Shown: one piece after another, positions 61,322 to 64,000 of the stretch
Numbering within the stretch: position 1 is the stretch's first letter
Layout of the letters: each line of letters opens with the position of its first letter
Origin: Pollutimonas sp963712655
GTDB taxonomy: Bacteria; Pseudomonadota; Gammaproteobacteria; Burkholderiales; Burkholderiaceae_B
Reading direction: 5' to 3'
Length of the DNA: 64,000 nucleotides
Assembly (NCBI GenBank): GCA_963712655.1
Contig: CAVQIT010000002.1
Span: 186,001 to 250,000 of the forward strand
The notes under the pieces: generated by a model
Database searches by the model: none
Told to the model about the DNA's origin: nothing
Seen by the model: the letters and a program-made list of their open reading frames with translations, nothing else
Program-made: the position numbers and the translations under genes

Positions 61322-62668
61322 CTAAATGTTCGCAAGGTTGATCTGACGGGCAGTCAGCTTTTCAAGCTGCCAAATTTGCTCGCGCAGGGCCTGGGTCTTG
61401 GCGCGTCCCAGAACTGGGCCCGCCAGCTCGTCGAACTTGTCGTTCAGTTCCGCATCGGACAGCGGCGATTCGGGGTCGCCCTTGCGATAGGGTGAAAAAT
61501 GCGAGTGGCTTTGGCCGTTTTTTAGCGTAATAGTGACGCCGGCTGCCCTTTGTCTGGGGAAATTCGCCGTCAGAGCAGGGTCTTCGCGCAGTTGCAGCGT
61601 GGCCATCAAGGCCCGAGTTGCCGGATCGCCAAGCCGTTCGGGCTCGAATGCATCAAGACGCACTGAACCGTGGACCAAGGCATGAGCGACAACGTAGGGC
61701 AGGCTGAACTTGCCTTCGAATGCTGTGCCGGGTTTGAAATTGCCGGTGACGTCGATAGCTGTTTTATAGGTCTCGACCTGTATTTTCACGATATCCGCGG
61801 CTGCGATCCCATACTGGCTACGCAAGAGCAGTGCTGCATCGATAGCAGCAAAGGTGTGCCCGCAACAGCCATGGTTTTTCTGGGTGATTTGTGTAATGTT
61901 GTAGCGTTGGCCAAGTTCATGGACGGCCATGGCCCAATTCGGCGATTGCGCCATGGCTTTTCCGAAACCGACTTCGCCTTCCAGAATGTCGGGTACGCCG
62001 GTGATGCCATGGGCGGCTCCCTGCCCGGCTCGCACGCCGACGGCTGCCGCATGCCCGGCATGCAAGGCTTTGGTCATGGCGTCCGAGCGAAATGCTTGCT
62101 GCAAGCCGGATGCGAAGGTGGTGGCGGTAGCCAGCGCATGCTGCATGACGATGGCATTGCCGGGCGAGGCCAGGGCGGCAACGGCGGCCGCCGCGCCCAG
62201 GCAGCCCACCGTGCCGGTGGTATGGAAATAGCGATAATGAGCCGGCTGCACCGCCGCGCCAATGCGGGTGGAGATTTCATAGCCGACGACAATTGCCTTG
62301 AGCAGGGCCAGGCCTGATAAATCCAGGTCTTCGGCAACCGCCAGGGCTGCCGATATTGTGGGACAGCCAGGGTGGTAGACGGCGTCGCGGAATATGTCGT
62401 CAAACTCGACGGCATGCGAGGCGCTGCCGTTAATCCAGGCGGCCGTGGCGGGAAAGGCAGTGGTGCCGTTGCCCGGAAGGCTGGAGTGCCCAACGCCGAT
62501 TTCGGATTGGTGGGCGCGCATCAGTTGCAGGCAGGGGGCCACGCGTGTGCCGGGGTACAGCGAGCCCAGCCAGTCCAATACTGCCCGCTTGGCATGGTGA
62601 ATAACGTCTTCGGGCAATTGTCGCTGGGCGTCTTGCGCGCCATAAGCCGAGAGTTGTTCGATCAGCAT
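61322..62668 (-). CDS. MmgE/PrpD-family protein
   Basis: 448 residues from the ATG at 62668, chosen because ACAGGAGC sits upstream. N-terminal helical domain with AKRAVLDWLGSLYPGTRVAP, then HAVEFDDIFRDAVYHPGC, the conserved H-A-x-E-x-D-D...H-P-G, strongly matching MmgE/PrpD; C-terminal domain with GFGKAMAQSPNWAM. Iminodisuccinate epimerase, 2-methylcitrate dehydratase and aconitate decarboxylase belong here. Joined to a CoA ligase and an acyl-CoA dehydrogenase, it may form or dehydrate a carboxylic acid before CoA activation. Distinct from the copy at 13.4 kb. Confidence 0.88.
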   Translation of the reverse strand: MLIEQLSAYGAQDAQRQLPEDVIHHAKRAVLDWLGSLYPGTRVAPCLQLMRAHQSEIGVGHSSLPGNGTTAFPATAAWINGSASHAVEFDDIFRDAVYHPGCPTISAALAVAEDLDLSGLALLKAIVVGYEISTRIGAAVQPAHYRYFHTTGTVGCLGAAAAVAALASPGNAIVMQHALATATTFASGLQQAFRSDAMTKALHAGHAAAVGVRAGQGAAHGITGVPDILEGEVGFGKAMAQSPNWAMAVHELGQRYNITQITQKNHGCCGHTFAAIDAALLLRSQYGIAAADIVKIQVETYKTAIDVTGNFKPGTAFEGKFSLPYVVAHALVHGSVRLDAFEPERLGDPATRALMATLQLREDPALTANFPRQRAAGVTITLKNGQSHSHFSPYRKGDPESPLSDAELNDKFDELAGPVLGRAKTQALREQIWQLEKLTARQINLANI

Positions 62669-62778
62669 AAGGACTGCTCCTGTCAGAATAGCACCCGGCA
62701 AGTTGCAGATGCATGGCTAGGAGCAATCTACATGGAATATTGCCAGGCAGGATTGAAAAATAGGAAAGCGAGTGTTCT

Positions 62779-63684
62779 TTAGTCTTTGAGGCTGCCTTCG
62801 GCCGGGCAAAGAAACCTTAGCAGTTCGATACTGGTTGCACTGCTGGCGGCCAGGTCGTGCACACAAATGAAAAAATGGCGTTCCGCCCAATCGTCTTGCA
62901 GTTTCAGCAGTACCAGGCCCATGCTGTCCAGATAGTTCAGGGCTATTTTTTCGGGAACCAGGCCTATGCCCAATCCTTCGCGGATCATGCGGCAACGTGT
63001 TTCAAAGTTGGAGACTTGCAGTTTGACGGTGGGTGGACGCGATACCGTCGGACCTACATAAGCCAGGAACTTGTCCAGCGAGTGCAGGGGAAAGTAGCCC
63101 AGCAGGTCGTAATCCAGCGCCTCTTCAAAGAAAAGCTCGGAGCGCTTGGCCAGGGCGTGGCCCACCGGCACCACCAGCCCGACCCGGTCAATGGCAAATG
63201 GGAACGACGTTACGCCGGGAGCGGGGTGTTTTGCATGATAAATGCCGACGTCGACCGTGCCTTCCATCACCATGCGAGGGATGTCGAAGCTGTGGGCTTC
63301 GAGCAGATCGATGCTGATGTTGTCGCGGTTGGCCAGGAAGCGGCCCATTTTCCCCGGTAAGAATTGCAGAAGCGTCGACGGATTCGCCGCTAATCGGAGC
63401 TTTGCAAGGCCGTCGGTGGAATAATTGTTGACGGCGCTTTGCGCCAATTGCACGCTAAGCAAAATAGCTTTGGCGCGTTGGTATAGAAACGTGCCTGCCG
63501 GTGTCGGTTCGACGCCTCGTCCATGGCGCAGCAGCAGAATCCGGTTCAGATGGCGCTCCAGTTCGGTGATGCGTTTGCTTACCGCCGACGTGACAAGATT
63601 TTCGCGCTCGGCGGCTTTGGACAAGCTTTTTTCTTCAACGGCGGCGACAAATATTTCAAGCGCTGGAATGTCCATGCGTTTCAT
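62779..63684 (-). CDS. LysR-family transcriptional regulator
   Basis: 301 residues from the ATG at 63684; the frame is open for another 86 codons upstream without homology. Winged helix at about 5-65 (FVAAVEEKSLSKAAERENL then SAVSKRITELERHL), followed by a substrate-binding region with NPSTLLQFLPGKMGRF and VNYYS-like elements. It precedes the PrpD, CoA ligase and dehydrogenase genes on the same strand (111 bp gap), and probably controls them. Confidence 0.9.
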   Translation of the reverse strand: MKRMDIPALEIFVAAVEEKSLSKAAERENLVTSAVSKRITELERHLNRILLLRHGRGVEPTPAGTFLYQRAKAILLSVQLAQSAVNNYSTDGLAKLRLAANPSTLLQFLPGKMGRFLANRDNISIDLLEAHSFDIPRMVMEGTVDVGIYHAKHPAPGVTSFPFAIDRVGLVVPVGHALAKRSELFFEEALDYDLLGYFPLHSLDKFLAYVGPTVSRPPTVKLQVSNFETRCRMIREGLGIGLVPEKIALNYLDSMGLVLLKLQDDWAERHFFICVHDLAASSATSIELLRFLCPAEGSLKD

Positions 63685-63800
63685 GACGTTTACTGAGGCC
63701 CTTGGTTTGTGAAATGCCAAGGGCCATTGTACGACGCTGGATTCCACGCCGCGCCTGCGATGCCGGTTGGCGCTGCAGGTGCGCCGGCTGGAAAGTGAAA

Positions 63801-63825
63801 TGGGCGCATCGCCTGGATGCGCCCA
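63801..63825 (-). terminator. Stem-loop at the end of the edge gene
   Basis: TGGGCGCAT (63801-63809) and ATGCGCCCA (63817-63825) form a 9-bp stem; read on the minus strand, the transcript then runs into TTTCAC. It follows the edge gene stop by 65 bp. Confidence 0.55.
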
Positions 63826-63889
63826 TAGGCTTTGGGCCTGCTTGCGGCATCGGGCCGCGGACATCATCAGGCTTGCACGGCTGTGCCGC

Positions 63890-64000
63890 CTAGGAGCGTG
63901 GGCGGTAGAAAACTTTCGTAATTGACTTGGCACGTAGCGCATGGTGTACGAACCAGCGGTGGGGTGAACAAAATCGGTAACTGGGCAAGTAGGAGTGTCG
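63890..64000 (-). CDS. C-terminal fragment of an unidentified gene at the right edge
   Basis: An open minus-strand frame enters from the right edge and stops at TAG (63890-63892), giving 36 residues with the C-terminal segment HHALRAKSITKVFYRPRS. A stem-loop follows 65 bp on. The segment looks like a real protein end (basic, hydrophobic alternation), but I do not recognise the family. An alternative frame through the LysR extension is not supported. Weak evidence. Confidence 0.35.
   Translation of the reverse strand, partial: RHSYLPSYRFCSPHRWFVHHALRAKSITKVFYRPRS

Overview
The window looks like the chromosome of a betaproteobacterium of the order Burkholderiales, most likely an Alcaligenaceae relative of Bordetella, Achromobacter or Pusillimonas. 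The reasons are the housekeeping blocks ilvI-ilvH-ilvC-psd-pssA, rpsO-pnp and quinone oxidoreductase-tpiA-secG-tRNA-Leu, the three Bug-type (TctC) solute receptors, the many GntR/FCD and LysR regulators, and the high-GC codon use. No database search was possible; all family calls rest on motifs read in the translated sequence.

Layout. 1-0.9 kb: tail of a LivF-type ATPase and a TetR regulator. 1.3-10 kb: conserved core (branched-chain amino acid synthesis, phosphatidylserine/phosphatidylethanolamine synthesis, a lipoprotein, S15 and PNPase). 10.2-20.0 kb: a one-direction catabolic cluster under a GntR regulator with a tandem operator: Bug receptor, FAD flavoprotein, MmgE/PrpD protein, a hydantoin-racemase-like protein that has lost both catalytic cysteines, a CobW GTPase, a hydantoinase/dihydropyrimidinase, an isochorismatase-fold amidohydrolase and a second Bug receptor. 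20.2-21.7 kb: a two-gene HEPN-type cassette and tRNA-Leu(TAA). 21.8-25.1 kb: a LysR regulator divergent from an M24 hydrolase and a third Bug receptor. 25.1-28.0 kb: core again (tRNA-Ser, quinone oxidoreductase, tpiA, secG, tRNA-Leu(GAG)).

From tRNA-Leu(GAG) rightwards the sequence looks accessory: an IS630-family element, a decayed integrase, an autotransporter and a small lipoprotein, then a GntR regulator, a complete branched-chain-type ABC transporter (livKHMGF-like) with an amidase and an M20 carbamoyl/allantoate-type hydrolase (32.9-41.6 kb). Next is a sugar-type ABC transporter (RbsABC-like) with an amidase, a cyclic-imide hydrolase of the polysaccharide-deacetylase fold, a 105-residue Cys-rich protein beginning MCGLCG, a CobW GTPase and a convergent GntR regulator (41.6-51.2 kb). 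A DUF4153 membrane protein, a second autotransporter with a 20-residue passenger repeat and an MFS exporter follow. The right end is a minus-strand LysR-MmgE/PrpD-CoA ligase-acyl-CoA dehydrogenase operon.

Theme. Three separate clusters join a dedicated uptake system to enzymes that open or hydrolyse C-N bonds of ureides, imides or amides (hydantoinase plus carbamoylase-like; amidase plus M20; amidase plus imidase). Two of them carry a CobW-family metallochaperone candidate beside a metal-dependent hydrolase. The least explained items are the MCGLCG/CobW pair in the imide cluster, the cysteine-less racemase homologue and the HEPN pair.
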